Source: Hybos culiciformis
Lineage: Eukaryota > Arthropoda > Insecta > Diptera > Hybotidae
DNA: 64,000 nucleotides
Assembly (NCBI GenBank): GCA_964007475.1
Contig: OZ023274.1
Span: forward strand, 29,479,090-29,543,089
Direction: 5' to 3'
The first letter of the stretch is position 1. Each line of letters starts with the position of its first letter. Shown piece by piece: positions 23,871 through 35,299 of the stretch. The notes beneath the pieces are model-generated. The model was not told the origin of the DNA. It saw nothing but the letters and a program-made list of their open reading frames with translations, and did no database searches. The position numbers and the translations under genes are program-made.

Positions 23871-24729
23871 TACATATTTTTCTATTATTAATAGTAAATT
23901 TTAATATATAAATATAATGTATATATCTATTATATATTATATAATATAATGCAAAATTTATGTAGGTACATAATATAATTTTATTTCTTTATCATAATAT
24001 AAAGTTGCAAAATATTGTTAAAAAAAAAGTATGTTGTTATACTTAATTCATTCTATATGTCTATATTCAGATGTAGTACATTCATATATAGGAAAATTCT
24101 CCCAATGCGGCTGTGGTTGCATCGCATCTGCTATGCGGTTCTCGAGTGAACTATTGTATATCGTAAATATTATTAAAAATAGATGTGTGTGTATGTATAA
24201 TACCTATATAGATTTTCCATATATGTTTTCCCTCTATATTTGCTTTATGTAAATAAATATAATTTCCATTAATTTTCTCATTCATAATGCAACAAGCCGT
24301 TTTATTGATTCCCTATTCCATTATAAAATAAGTGTTATAAATGTATCTAAATCACCGTAATGATGGTAATGATAGATACACTAGACTGCATGTGCATTAA
24401 TATTTATTAATTTTGTAATTTTTTTTTTTTACTTATAATATAAATACACAATATACAGAAACAATATATATTTGTTTAATTTATTTTTACATGTTATGTT
24501 TTCCTTATAAGTAAATTAAAAATCTACGTCTAATTTGTTTTAATTTTTTTTATCACTTCTATGGATTACTACAACATTATACACAAGAAGTTCATGAACT
24601 TTCAGATTTATATTTAAAAAAAAAAACAGATTACATTAAGAGCCCTCACTGCGGAAAATGGGTCTTGGTTTTGCTTTGATTCTACAGTTAATACAATCTC
24701 AACTGAAGTGATTTTTTAATATGTTAGAG
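23871..24729. other. AT-rich non-coding stretch
   Basis: TA-rich microsatellite-like segments (23,900-23,960) and a short G+C-richer patch near 24,105-24,150. No gene recognised. Confidence 0.45.
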
Positions 24730-25125
24730 CAGCGTTTCTCAACCTTTTTGCTATAGCGACCTATAAAATATGAGTACAAAATAACGCGACCCTCAATATG
24801 AAAATGGTATGCATTGACAAGTAGAAGAAATGAAAGACAACTTTAAAATGTTTTATTTATTTTTATTTTAATGGCTTATTTGTTGTTGACAATTATTTGA
24901 TAATTTATTAAGTCTGGCTCAAAGGATTTACTCAATTATCAATGTTAAAACAGCAATCTTTTGAAAAATAAGGTATAGGTTAATTCTTCTTACGTAATCA
25001 AAATATTTTATTATTTTTGAAAAAATATATGTAGCATTTGTAATAGAATTTTTCCATTAAAACGACCCATTGAAAATCTTTCGCGACCCAAATTCGGGTC
25101 GCGACCCTAAGGTTGAGAAACGCTG
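24730..25125. mobile_element. hAT MITE, 396 bp, with perfect 8-bp target duplication
   Basis: The left end is CAGCGTTTCTCAACCTTTTT and the right reverse complement is CAGCGTTTCTCAACCTTAGG. Both flanks are TGTTAGAG (24,722-24,729 and 25,126-25,133), a perfect 8-bp duplication as expected for hAT. The subterminal regions contain repeated GCGACC words. It encodes nothing and would depend on a transposase in trans. It is unrelated in its ends to the hAT element at 19.8-23.9 kb. Confidence 0.95.
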
Positions 25126-25133
25126 TGTTAGAG

Positions 25134-25460
25134 AGTATATAACTGGCTCCAGGGTAGATGAAGCGGATTTTTTAAATTTTGAGTTTTTTGGCCCAAATGA
25201 GCCTTTAAAAAACTTGAACAAATTTGTTTAGATTCTGAAGTAAAGGAAAAAGATAATAAAAAATTTCAGACGCAGAAATTAAGCTAAAATACCACTCTCC
25301 AGGGCTGGTGACGTAAATTTTGAATTTCTTTAACGTCCTAAACAATTTTTAATTAATTTCATTTATTTCAAAGAATTTTTTAATTTTGTTGATAAATTCC
25401 AGTTTCTGCACAGAAATAAAATTCAAATATAGTTTTGTGATTTTCTGGTAGAGGTGTTTT
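25134..25460. other. Non-coding stretch before gap
   Basis: Mixed composition, no coding frame recognised. Confidence 0.4.
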
Positions 25461-25660
25461 NNNNNNNNNNNNNNNNNNNNNNNNNNNNNNNNNNNNNNNN
25501 NNNNNNNNNNNNNNNNNNNNNNNNNNNNNNNNNNNNNNNNNNNNNNNNNNNNNNNNNNNNNNNNNNNNNNNNNNNNNNNNNNNNNNNNNNNNNNNNNNNN
25601 NNNNNNNNNNNNNNNNNNNNNNNNNNNNNNNNNNNNNNNNNNNNNNNNNNNNNNNNNNNN
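25461..25660. other. Assembly gap (200 N)
   Basis: Exactly 200 unknown bases. It lies directly beside the 16-bp minisatellite, which is a likely cause of the assembly break. Confidence 0.99.
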
Positions 25661-25675
25661 GCCGCCCCCCATCCC

Positions 25676-25965
25676 CTCTCGTTTTTCGGTGAGTTGTGTT
25701 TTCGGTAAGTTCCTCATACGGTGAATTGCTATACGGTGAATTGTCCATACGGTGAATTGTCCATACGGTGAATTGTCCATACGGTGAATTGTCCATACGG
25801 TGAATTGTCCATACGGTGAATTGTCCATACGGTGAATTGTCCATACGATGAATTGTCCATACGGTGAATTGTCCATACGGTGAATTGTCCATACGGTGAA
25901 TTGGTATACGGTGAATTGCTATACGGTGAATTGCTATACGGTGAATTGGTATATGGTGATATGAA
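25676..25965 (+). repeat. 16-bp minisatellite, unit GTCCATACGGTGAATT, ~17 units
   Basis: About seventeen units of 16 bp. The central ones are nearly identical; the edges show variants (GCTATACGG, GGTATACGG), and the first two units carry the TTTTCGGTGA form seen at 17.2 kb. The array therefore shows both variants of the family side by side. Minus-strand open frames repeating MDNSPYGQFTVWTIHR are a by-product of a 16-bp period free of stops. Confidence 0.95.
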
Positions 25966-26270
25966 TTTTCATATGAATTTCATATGAATTTATTTTTTCC
26001 TTTGATTTTACTGCCTAGGTAGATAAATTGTAGGAAAAATTATTTTCGAAATATCTACAAAACAGAAGTTTTAAATTCTGTTATGTATTCGAAATATCTG
26101 TAAAAACTTTTTACATGCCTTATTTTTTCACAGATCTGTGTACTTAATTATGTACTAATGAAGAAAAATTGAATAAAATATTTTACTTAGCATTTTTCTC
26201 CGGAAAAATTTTATATGAAAAAGTCTTTTTACCCGATCTCTGTACTACCTTTAAATAGCGCTTTAAGAAA
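25965..26270 (+). repeat. ~300-bp direct repeat, copy 1
   Basis: Nearly identical to 26,570-26,870 (for example CTGCCTAGGTAGATAAATTG, GAAATATCTACAAAACAGAA, CTCCGGAAAAATTTTATATG). The second copy has a ~10-bp insertion after AGGAAAAA. Between the copies, 26,341-26,385 carries an inverted piece of the 3' end (AGCGCTATTTAAAGGTAGTA). The pattern suggests a solo-repeat or foldback element with two tandem ends. Confidence 0.85.
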
Positions 26271-26569
26271 AAATAAAAATTCCCATTAATAATTCTGATT
26301 ATCATCAATAACAAACTTTCATATTTTTAATATTTGTTATAGCGCTATTTAAAGGTAGTACACAGATCGGGTAAAAATTTAATAGAAAAATAGGTGGAAA
26401 AATAAAGGACAAAAATTTAATTTTTCGAAAAAAATCATATGATAATTGTTAAATCTGTCAATATTCAAAATAATTGACAAAAAAAAAATTATTTATTTAT
26501 CACATTTTATAAAAAAATTTTAAATTTTAGCTTTTGATACTGACTCAAATTTTTTTATAATATTTTTTC

Positions 26570-26870
26570 ATATGAATTTTTTTTTTTTCCTTTGATTTTA
26601 CTGCCTAGGTAGATAAATTGTAGGAAAAAATTTGACAAATTATTTTCGAAATATCTACAAAACAGAAGTTTTAAATTCTGTTATGTATTCGAAATATCTG
26701 TAAAAACTTTTTACATGCCATATTTTTTCCCAGATCTGTGTACTTAATTATGTACTAATGAAGAAAAATTGAATAAAATATTTTACTTAGCATTTTTCTC
26801 CGGAAAAATTTTATATGAAAAAGCCTATTTTACCCGATCTCTGTACTACCTTTAAATAGCTCTTATAAAA
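26570..26870 (+). repeat. ~300-bp direct repeat, copy 2
   Basis: Second copy of the segment at 25,965-26,270, offset about 590-600 bp, diverged by only a few bases. Confidence 0.85.
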
Positions 26871-27229
26871 AAAATAAAATAAAATTGAAAAAAAAAACTT
26901 AAAGCTTCATTCCACTGTCTGTTCAATGCACAGATATTTGCTCAAAAACGTCACAAACATTGCACAGATAGTGGAATCATCAAATAAATTAGTTTGCTTT
27001 AAAATGTTTGCTCATTGTTGTCTGTACAATTTTGTACATACAAAAATATGTACATTGTACAAACAGTGGAATCATTGTTAATCGTATCTGTACAAACAAT
27101 TTGTTCAATTTTGAGCAGATGAAAAAGTCTGCTCATACAAAACAAACTGCAGAGCAAACTTTTTTAAATTTTTTGATTTTTTTTCAATAAATTCATGATA
27201 TTATTTATTTTATTTTTAAATTTCACCCT

Positions 27230-27493
27230 TTTTTAGAACGGTTCGTTTTTTTTAGAGTAGGTTGGGTCTGTGCACCATACTGAAAAAAAATATGCGTGTT
27301 CAAAACTTGCAAAAAATAAAATGTTATGTCTCTTGAATATTATATTAAAAGATGTAATGAGGTGGCTAAAGGTCCTTGATGTCAAGAAACGCGTTGCGCT
27401 TGATGGTGAACATTTTTTTTCGAAATATTTAAAAAAGTGTGAATTTTGTAACATTATTTTTTTAAGATATAAATCAGTAAAAAAAAATTTAAT
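27230..27493 (+). pseudogene. Unidentified open frame in the 7.4-kb element
   Basis: An open frame (27,270-27,545; the true element part ends at the LINE insertion) with cysteine and lysine-rich character (CSKLAKN, EFCNIIFL). It may be part of a transposon protein cut by the LINE at 27,506. I do not recognise the family; a THAP-like reading was considered but the spacing does not fit. Confidence 0.25.
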
Positions 27494-27552
27494 AAGTGAA
27501 AACGTCAGTCTCAGTTGTGATCTTGTGTTGATAACAACTTTATAATTAAATT

Positions 27553-28786
27553 ATGAAAAATTATCAAATTTCAATTGAGAATTTTTTTTTTCTTTTTTTT
27601 TTTTTGTCTTTTGTTTTTTATTTTTGCAATATTCATCGAACACATCCATATAATAAAAAAAACAATGAATCACATGGTGATTCTAAGCAAAATATGACTA
27701 AGAAAAAAACTTTAGAAAAAAATGGCCCTCAAAGCCAGCCAACTCAAAGTTTTTCCAATTTTTTTTTACCACTTCAAACCCAAATGGATGTGGAAGAAGA
27801 AGAAGAAGCGAAAAAACCTGAAAACGCTACGGAAACTTCAGCACGAGTTAAACTTTCCCCGATTAATATTTTAAAAACATCTTCAGATAAAATCCATCAA
27901 TTTATGGCTTCAGAATCAATTACTGATTATAGCATCAAAAAAATATCCATCGGACACAAATTATATGTCAACTCAGCTGCTAGTCATGCAAAAATCCTAG
28001 ACAAATTGTCAGCTATAAAGTCTATATAATATTTTTCGTACGCCACCAAAGATGAAAAACCATTCAAAGTGGTTTTATCCGGCTTAGACAACGTCGACAC
28101 AGCGGAACTCAAGAAAGTTCTCATCAATGAAGGACTCCAGTGTCTAGACCTAAAAAAAATTGTTAAAAAACTTTTTACAACAATGAAATAGTATATTATT
28201 TATTGTTTACTTAAAAAAAAACACTATAAAATTTAATGAATTAAGGCAGAAAATTACTAATATTAACTACATGAAAGTCCGCTGGGAATATCAAAGGAAA
28301 AGTTCTTCAAAAATTACCCAATCTCATAATTGCCAAATGTTTGGTCACGGATCCAGCAAGTGCCATGTCAAAACTTTTTGCTCCAAATGTTCAAAAAATC
28401 ATAAAACATCAGATTGCGAAGAAAATATAATAAAATGCGTAAACTGCAATGGTGAGCACATGTCTACAAGCCCTGAATGCCCAAATCTTAGAAACTTCAT
28501 AGCAATAAAAGAAAAGTATTCATCTCATTCAACTCGCAACAAAACAAATACCAATTTTAAGATAACAAATTACAGTCAACAATTCCCAGTACTTAATAAT
28601 TCACAAGGTAACAATCACGAAACAGGCAAACAAATGTGGTCAAATTTTAGTTCCAATTCTCAGTATGAAAATTATACAAACAACAATAGTAACACACAGA
28701 ATAAAAATAATATTAATAATCTATTTAGCTTTAATGAATTAAAAAATATAACCCTTGAACTAATTTCAGGTTTAAAAACATGTTAA
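27553..28786 (+). pseudogene. LINE ORF1 (gag-like, CCHC zinc knuckles), frameshifted
   Basis: The N-terminal part (27,553-28,029) has a polar, acidic region (MDVEEEEEAKK) and an RNA-binding-like segment; after stops and a frameshift, KPFKVVLSGLDNVDTAELKK follows near 28,055, typical of Jockey gag. From 28,271 three CCHC knuckles are seen: SHNCQMFGHGSSKC, in which the first Cys is replaced by Ser, then CSKCSKNHKTSDC and CVNCNGEHMSTSPEC. Gag proteins of this kind coat element RNA and help target it to the nucleus. The C-terminus is Asn-rich and ends at 28,786. The lost Cys and the frameshifts show that it is inactive. Confidence 0.88.
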
Positions 28787-28842
28787 AATAAAATGGAACA
28801 GTTCGAAGTTATTTCAAATGTAGCATTTAAATTTTTATCATA

Positions 28843-31022
28843 ATGTCAGTAAAAAATGAAATTAATATTGTATGTTGGAATATTTACTCTTGTTACTTTC
28901 CGGGTGGTGCTACTAATAAAGAAAATTGTTATAAAATTAAATTCAAATCTGATATCTACAAACTTACACGTATTTCCTAGAAATATATCTTAGGTGGAGA
29001 TATTAATTGTCGCCACCAGGACTGGGGCTGCATCAGGGCAAACGCCTGGGGGAATATTCTCCATAGTATTCTTACAATTTCCAATTTTAATCTGCTATAT
29101 CCGCCTGAACCCACTTTTATTCCCACTAATTCCAAAGCAAATCCATCCACATTAGATTTAGCACTCACAAACTGCATACACAAATTTAATTCACCCTTAG
29201 TCCTTAATGATTTATCTTCTGATCACCTACCAGTCTTAATTTCGTATACTAATAAATGCACTGAAGAACAACTGTTTAAATATAACTTCTATAAAGCAGA
29301 CTGGGAAAAATTTAAAAGGCATATAAAAAATAATTTAAAAATAATTTCTCTAAGTCTCTTCCACTTGAAATCCAAAATCTGAGAAAAATACGTAATGAAG
29401 CTCGTAGAAACTGGATAAAGTTTAGAGACCCATTTTTTAGATGCACTATGAATCGATTAAACCGGGAAATAAGTACTTCCATGAATGAATTAAGAAACAA
29501 ACGCTGGAATGATTTATTAGGAAGCTTAGACAAAGGCAGCCCCCCTTTTTGGAATTTGACTAAAATTTAAAAAAAAAAATCAAGAACAATTCCTATTCTT
29601 AAAGTAAATGAGAATAAATTCATAGCTGCAAAAGAAAAATGTGAAATTCTGGCTCGAAAGTTTCTTTCTAATCATAAAATTTCAGAAAATCTTAATCATC
29701 GTCCTACTATTCTAGCAGTACAAACATCGATTTCCCAATTGGAAACCATGGATTTTGATGTTCCGAATAGCTACTATGTTGATGAAAATCTGGTCAAAAA
29801 CCTAATTAGATCCTTGAAAAATAAAAAATCTGCCGGCATAGACAACATAAACAATAACTGTTTGAAAAATTTACCTAATGTTGCTATTAAATTTCTTACT
29901 ACCATTCTTAATAGTTGTTTAAAAAACTCATATTTCCCCTCTTGTTGGAAGATAGCCAAAATTATACACATATGTAAGCCAGGAAAGCCCAATAATGATC
30001 CAAATTCGTACAGACCTATAAGTTTGTTGAACTGTATCAGCAAATTATTAGAAAAAATAATTAAATTAAAGATAATAAAAATAATATACTTCCGAACCAA
30101 CAATTTGGATTTCGACCTTTTCACAATTCCAATCATGCACTAATGCGTGTTAAACAAATGGTGGATCATAGCCTTCAAAGTCGCGAGTCCACAGCAATGG
30201 TAACACTGGATATAAAAGCAGCGTTTGATTCAGTATGGAATGATGGATTAGTTTACAAAATGGTATTATTAAATTTCTATCCTCTAATAAAAATTATCAA
30301 AAGTACGTTCAAAGTGCACATTGGTAATGCATCTTCTAAAGCTTACGGAATACCTGCTGGATGCCCTCAGGGTGCATGTCTTTCTCCGATATTATATAAT
30401 ATTTTCACTTCCGACTTCCCTAACCTTGATGCTTGTGAGTCATCCGTTTTTGCTGACGACACAGCAATTATAAGCTCAGGCCTTATAGCGTGGTGAGAAA
30501 TCTTCAAAATGCATTAACCGAGGTTGATGAGATTTTACGAAATGGAAAATTTGCGTAAACCCTACCAAAACTCAGGCAATATACTTCACCAAAAAAAGGA
30601 ATCTATTACACACACCACAAACAAATCCTCAATTATCTAGTACTGAGTGGGAAAATGATATAAAATATTTGGGAATTAGATTAGATAGAAGACTTACGTT
30701 TGGACCTCATATTTCAAACACTATTCACAAAGTAAATATCACCATCAAAACCCTTTACCCTTTTATCTATAGAAATTCTGAACTAAACTTAAATAACAAA
30801 ATTCTGATACTTAAAGTAATTTTCCACGCAATAATGTTTTACGGTGCCCCCATCTGGTCTTCGTCTGCGATATGCCACATAAATAAACTTCAAATTCTAC
30901 AAAATAAATTACTCAAAATGATCCTAAAACTCCCTCACCGTTTTCGTACCAAAGATCTCCATGATATAGCCAATATCGATTTTGTTGAAATAAAATACAA
31001 AAAATTACAAATAATTTTATAG
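28843..31022 (+). pseudogene. LINE pol: endonuclease and reverse transcriptase, internally deleted
   Basis: The start (MSVKNEINIVCWNI, ATG 28,843) is the usual APE-type endonuclease N-terminus, but it jumps at once to CYFPGGATN, so most of the first half of the endonuclease is deleted. GGDINCRHQDWG (about 28,993) and SDHLPVL (about 29,220) are the later endonuclease motifs. The RT domain follows: KSAGIDNINN (29,830), SCWKIAKI and PNSYRPISLLN, then a frameshift, GFRPFHNSNHALMRVKQ, VTLDIKAAFDSVW, GIPAGCPQGACLSPILYNIF and the catalytic FADD (about 30,450). The thumb region KYLGIRLDRRLTFGPHIS lies at 30,665 on. Frameshifts near 28,980, 29,330, 29,570, 30,080, 30,490 and 30,545 abolish function. 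Confidence 0.9.
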
Positions 31023-31309
31023 AAAAATGTTCATTTTCCGAAAATCCATTAATAAGGTTAATACCTGAAACTTAGTTTGTAATTTTTAGTGTGATTTTAG
31101 TTCTTAAGTGCTTCAGTAGGTTTTATCTTTTAAAAATAATTTTGCCTCAAATTTCAAATATTAAAATGAAATTAAAAACTAGTAATAAGTGTATTAAATT
31201 TTGGATTCAGTAGAAAAGGTAGATATAAGCCTAAGCTCTGTAATATTTTATAACATTATGTTTATGCAAATCAATTTCAAATAAATAAACAATTTTATAA
31301 AAAAAAAAA

Positions 31310-32910
31310 AAGTGAAAACGTTATACATAATGGAAAAACAATTTTTTGATGATTTTGACGAATAAATACTAAAGGAAGAGTAAATCCAGCTCTGGAATGA
31401 ACTATCTCTCTTACATGTATTAATGAAACCTATACATTAACATTACAGGGTGCTTTTTGCAAAATCTGCAAACATTATGTTTGTCGTTTTGGGATTGTTT
31501 TCAATTTATTATAATTAGTATTTCAACTTTCCACACCACCTTTGAGGTAAAGAAATAGGCGCGTTCTCATACATTCCAAAATATTATTTTTTGGAAAAGG
31601 GCAAAATATTTCGGAAAAGGAAGACTCCCCCGAAAAAACCGTCTTGGATTTCATATCGCGGGGTACGCCTCTACCCCCTCTCCAAAATTAGGCCAAATCG
31701 AAGTTAAAAAATTCTTCCCCATATCCAAATTTTTGAAAACTTTGAGGGGCCAAAACTCGGAAACTGGGCCTTTCCCAAAAAAAAAAAAATACATGGGGGG
31801 TGATTTTGGCACCGCCTCTACCACCCCACCAAGTTTGAGCGAAATCTGAGGGGTGCACGCGTTCTGCACTTTAGCCAATATTTATTTAAAAAGAGACCGA
31901 TTATAAGCCCAACACTCTATAAGTTTAATTTTTTTATTTTTTGACATTTGTGTTCCAAAAAAATTTTCCCTCACCCACCGATTTTTTTTTCCCACAACCT
32001 ACAATTTTTTTTGAATTTCTTTAACAAAATAATAATAAATAAAAAATACTGGAACTCACATTGAAAATGGAGTGAGCCGGAAGTGATGAGCTGACAGAAA
32101 AAAATTAGCTGATAGTTGTTAAAATTTTAACCCGCCCATTTACTTACTTATTATTAAACATGTTCAAAATTTATAAAAGAAAGAAATATGAAATAGAAGA
32201 GTGAGATATGATAATTGTGAATAGATTTTTACAAGTTTTTATTAAATCTATTGAACTGATGGTATAAATTTTTTTTGTAGGTATTATGAAATTATTCGTA
32301 GGCATTAAAATGTTATATGAACAGGTTTATACAAGCGTGCTACTTATGGAAACTGCAATAGATGTCGCTATACTTACTTAAGACATTGTCAATTTTATTT
32401 TATCTGTCAATTCACTGTTTTGACAGTCCCTATCTGTGGTCACATAAAATGTTTATTTACATTGAATTTTGTATGAAAAATACGAAATTTAGATTTTATT
32501 TAGATACTTCGCAGATATGTGAATATTTTATAAACATTTTTATTAATTAATAAATGTTTTACATCTAAAATAAAATAAAATTTCGCATTTTTGTGAATTG
32601 AAAAATAAAACTTAGCAGCGACCGTGCGGCTAATGTAAAAAGTATAAAGCTGATTTATAACCTTAATAATAGTAACGGCGTTCCTTTTTTTTTTCTTTCT
32701 AATTTTTGACATTTGTGTTCCAAAAACCAAGTACTTCTTCTTCTTCTTCGGCTTCATTCGTTTATAGTATAAACGTACCAAAATATTTATCCATATAGAT
32801 CGATGCCTTTGACGAAGAAGAAAAAGCTGAAAATTATTTTCAAATGACGAATAAACAAATTTAACAAATTAAAAACAGCTGCAAAGGCCAAGCGTGTCCA
32901 AATGCGGGCA
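31310..32910. other. Non-coding part of the 7.4-kb element, with a G+C-rich patch
   Basis: Mostly AT-rich, but 31,555-31,870 is notably G+C-rich with CCCCTCTCC and GGGGGG tracts. GACATTTGTGTTCCAAAAA occurs at about 31,943 and again at about 32,706 as an exact 19-bp direct repeat. No coding domain is recognised. Confidence 0.4.
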
Positions 32911-32914
32911 AATA

Positions 32915-33010
32915 ACTCAATCTTGGACGGAAGATGAAATTTTAAAATTAATTAAAGAGGTGGAGATTAGTTCTTGCATTGATTTCGTGTTGAATTTTCA
33001 AGTTAATAAT
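32915..33010 (+). pseudogene. Possible Myb/SANT-like fragment
   Basis: One frame reads TQSWTEDEILKLIKEVE, resembling helix 1 of Myb/SANT or trihelix DNA-binding domains (W-T-x-x-E ... L-I). Only this first helix is visible. Such domains are part of the second protein of PIF/Harbinger elements. The assignment rests on about 17 residues and could be chance. Confidence 0.35.
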
Positions 33011-33361
33011 TTATAAAAAAAAATTCTTAATAATATAATTTTTAAAAATAAATAAATAAATAAAAAAAAAATTTTAAAAACAACGTTTTTATAACGGAAT
33101 AAAATAACTAAAAAGTAAAAATATAATCAGATAATAATTGATAACCTCATACCGATTTCCCTGAAAATTAATTCTCACGAAAAACTTATTATTTAGCTGC
33201 AAGACTTGGCTGGAATTTGGCTGGTACCAATTTTTGTTAGTTAGCATCTTTTATTTATAAAAATTGGTTTACTAATTTCATTTTATATATTATTAGATTT
33301 ATTTTATACCTTCAAGTTCGAGCAGGCCAAAGAGAAAGTGCTAATTTCTAGAAAAATGTAC

Positions 33362-33518
33362 TACAGAATTTCCTTTTATTAAAAAAGGCAAAATTTATAC
33401 GGAAGCGTATTGTAGGCATTGCAATTCAAGTTTTAGTATAAGTCATGGTCTATCCGACATTAAAAATCACATTCAAAGTCAGAAACACAAATCTGCAGTT
33501 GCTTCGGCAAGTAAATGA
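33362..33518 (+). pseudogene. BED-like C2H2 zinc-finger exon fragment
   Basis: The frame reads EFPFIKKGKIYTEAYCRHCN and then SSFSISHGLSDIKNHIQSQK followed by HKSA. The pattern C-x2-C-x17-H-x5-H, preceded by the F-P-F-I-K-K-G block, is seen at the N-terminus of hAT-like transposase proteins. The frame ends in AGTAAATGA, which could be a splice donor or simply a stop. It lies within the 7.4-kb TIR element but could belong to another, older insertion. Confidence 0.6.
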
Positions 33519-34320
33519 AATGAATATTTATATTTTTTGTTCCTAATTTGAGTTATTAATTTTAAGATATTATTTAATTACGTACTTGACCTTGTTACCA
33601 TTATTACGGTCCTTTTTTTTATATTTATATTAAATAAAATATTTTTTTAATAAATTTTATTAATTTTGTAAAAAAAATCTTTTTGTCCCGGTTTGTAGTG
33701 GGGAAAATCTGGTAACCCTAACGCTACAACATTTCATCGGAATATACGTAAATTCCAAAACCGGCTTCTAAGGCAGCCCCCCCGTCGGGGCCTAGGATCA
33801 AAATTTCTAATATTCTATAAACATCTAGGATCAAAATGCTCAAAATTTCTGCCAAATCGGTCCAGAGACGTGATTGCGGAATCAGTGGAACCATGGATGG
33901 AACCGTGGAACCACAAAAATGTTTACATTATGTTGGATTGTCATCCATTTTTGACCTATGCTCCAATTTTCAAGCCTCTATCTCATCTAGAAGTGCCTGA
34001 AAAATTGGTTACAAAATTTGTACCGGACAACAAAGTGAACTAATAAAAACGAATTAATTAAAATTATATATGATCTTTATAAATTTTGATTTCCAATTGA
34101 ACAAACTTTTTTTTTGATTGTACTTTATGCGAGCAGATAATGGAATATATGAACAAACAGATATTTGTTTGTGCATACAGATAAAAATTTGCTCAATTGC
34201 ACAGACAATGGAATACATTGAGCAAAGTAATTTGAACAGAGTCGAATTTGTTCATTTTTTGACCAGATTTTTTTGAACAGATATCTGTGCATTGAACAGA
34301 CAATGGAATACAGCCTTTAG

Positions 34321-35299
34321 TGATTGATATATAAGTTTTAATAAAGTGCAAGTAATTGTTATTTTATATTTTTAAGTCATAATGAAAAAAAAAACTTGAT
34401 TTATTCAGACTTATATAAATTTTATCGCCTAATATATATATGAATATACATAATTAATATGGATAGTTTTAACTTTATTTATTGTTGAAAGTTTTTGTAA
34501 CAAAAATGAAAAGTTTATCATGATCATATTTTTGAAATTTATATACCTAACCAAAAATAGATAATCTGGAACTAGACTAAATATAATTCCAGATATACAC
34601 AGATATATTGCAATTCTCGTAAGCCTTACTTTTACAAAAAATATTTTCTTTTTTACATTTTCCTGTCTTTTTTGTTGATCTGCATCTATGCCAATTCATA
34701 AAAACTCTCGAAATTATTTTATGGTATTCTACACTGAAAAACTTAATAGCTCTGAAAGCTATTTTTTTAAACAACGGTGCTTTTTAAATAGCTAAAAACG
34801 GGTCAGTGGATTTTTATAGCTGGGATTGTTATTGGAAATAGCAAGAGCGAATAACAGCCAATGTTATTTATTCTATAATTTTCCGCAATAAAAATTGTTA
34901 AATTTTGACCTTTTTTTTTCTTTTGTTTTTTTGTTAATTGAAATAAAATGAAATTAATGATAATAATTTTAATGATAATAAACTAAATGTTCAAATTGAG
35001 TGTTCGAATAAACTAATTTTATTCGAAATAAAATAAAATTAAAAAGGGAATTAAAGTTGAAAAATAATAAAAATAAAAATAAAATAAAAAACCTGATGCG
35101 GTTACCAAGTCTCCTTTATTTCCTATCCTTTATTCCTGTGCACTTTTCTTCACTCGCTTGTCGTTGCCGTACTGGAGGTTAATAAGGTCTTAAAAACTGT
35201 TGACCGCCAGTTCGTAGTTCGTCAGCTTGTTGTCGGAACCAACTAGTATTTCTCTAATTTACACTTCTGAGTAGGGATGAGCAAAAAATTTAGTATACA
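34321..35299. other. AT-rich non-coding stretch
   Basis: No gene recognised in 34,321-35,085. From about 35,090 the composition becomes more balanced, probably the 5' part of the LINE that follows. Confidence 0.4.

Larger units (their letters stand above)
27506..31309 (+). mobile_element. Jockey-like non-LTR retrotransposon with 12-bp target duplication
   Basis: The element runs from CAGTCTCAGTTGTG at 27,506 to a poly-A tail ending at 31,309. The 12-bp flank AAGTGAAAACGT is present at 27,494-27,505 and again at 31,310-31,321, so both ends are complete. The 5' CAGTC start resembles the initiator-type internal promoter of Jockey elements. It carries a gag-like ORF1 with zinc knuckles and a pol ORF with endonuclease and RT. 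Frameshifts, stops and internal deletions make it non-autonomous. It was inserted into the 7.4-kb TIR element, so it is younger than that element. Confidence 0.92.
26900..34320. mobile_element. 7.4-kb TIR transposon containing a LINE; possibly PIF/Harbinger-like
   Basis: The left end reads AAAGCTTCATTCCACTGTCT and the right reverse complement AAAGGCTGTATTCCATTGTC, both continuing through GTTCAATGCACAGATAT. Subterminal words GTGGAATCAT / TGGAATACAT occur several times at each end (26,970, 27,066; 34,138, 34,208, 34,303). Removing the internal LINE (27,506-31,309) leaves about 3.6 kb, a size suited to an autonomous element. Inside are a Myb/SANT-like W-T-E-D-E fragment (32,915 on) and a zinc-finger exon-like piece (33,362-33,518). 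The Myb-like fragment and the TIR style would fit PIF/Harbinger, but no DDE domain is recognised, and it could be two elements overlapping. Confidence 0.65.

Noticed and set aside
25349..25892. Possible repeat protein (D-N-S-P-Y-G-Q-F-T-V-W-T-I-H-R-M)
   Set aside because: Same reason, and it runs into the assembly gap.
27270..27545. THAP domain in the 7.4-kb element
   Set aside because: Cys and His spacing does not fit in any frame I tried.
33362..33518. Exon of a host zinc-finger gene
   Set aside because: The F-P-F-I-K-K-G plus C2H2 pattern is that of hAT-like transposase N-termini, and it lies inside a TIR element.
34720..34870. Short AATAGCT repeats
   Set aside because: Few and irregular; no element boundaries.
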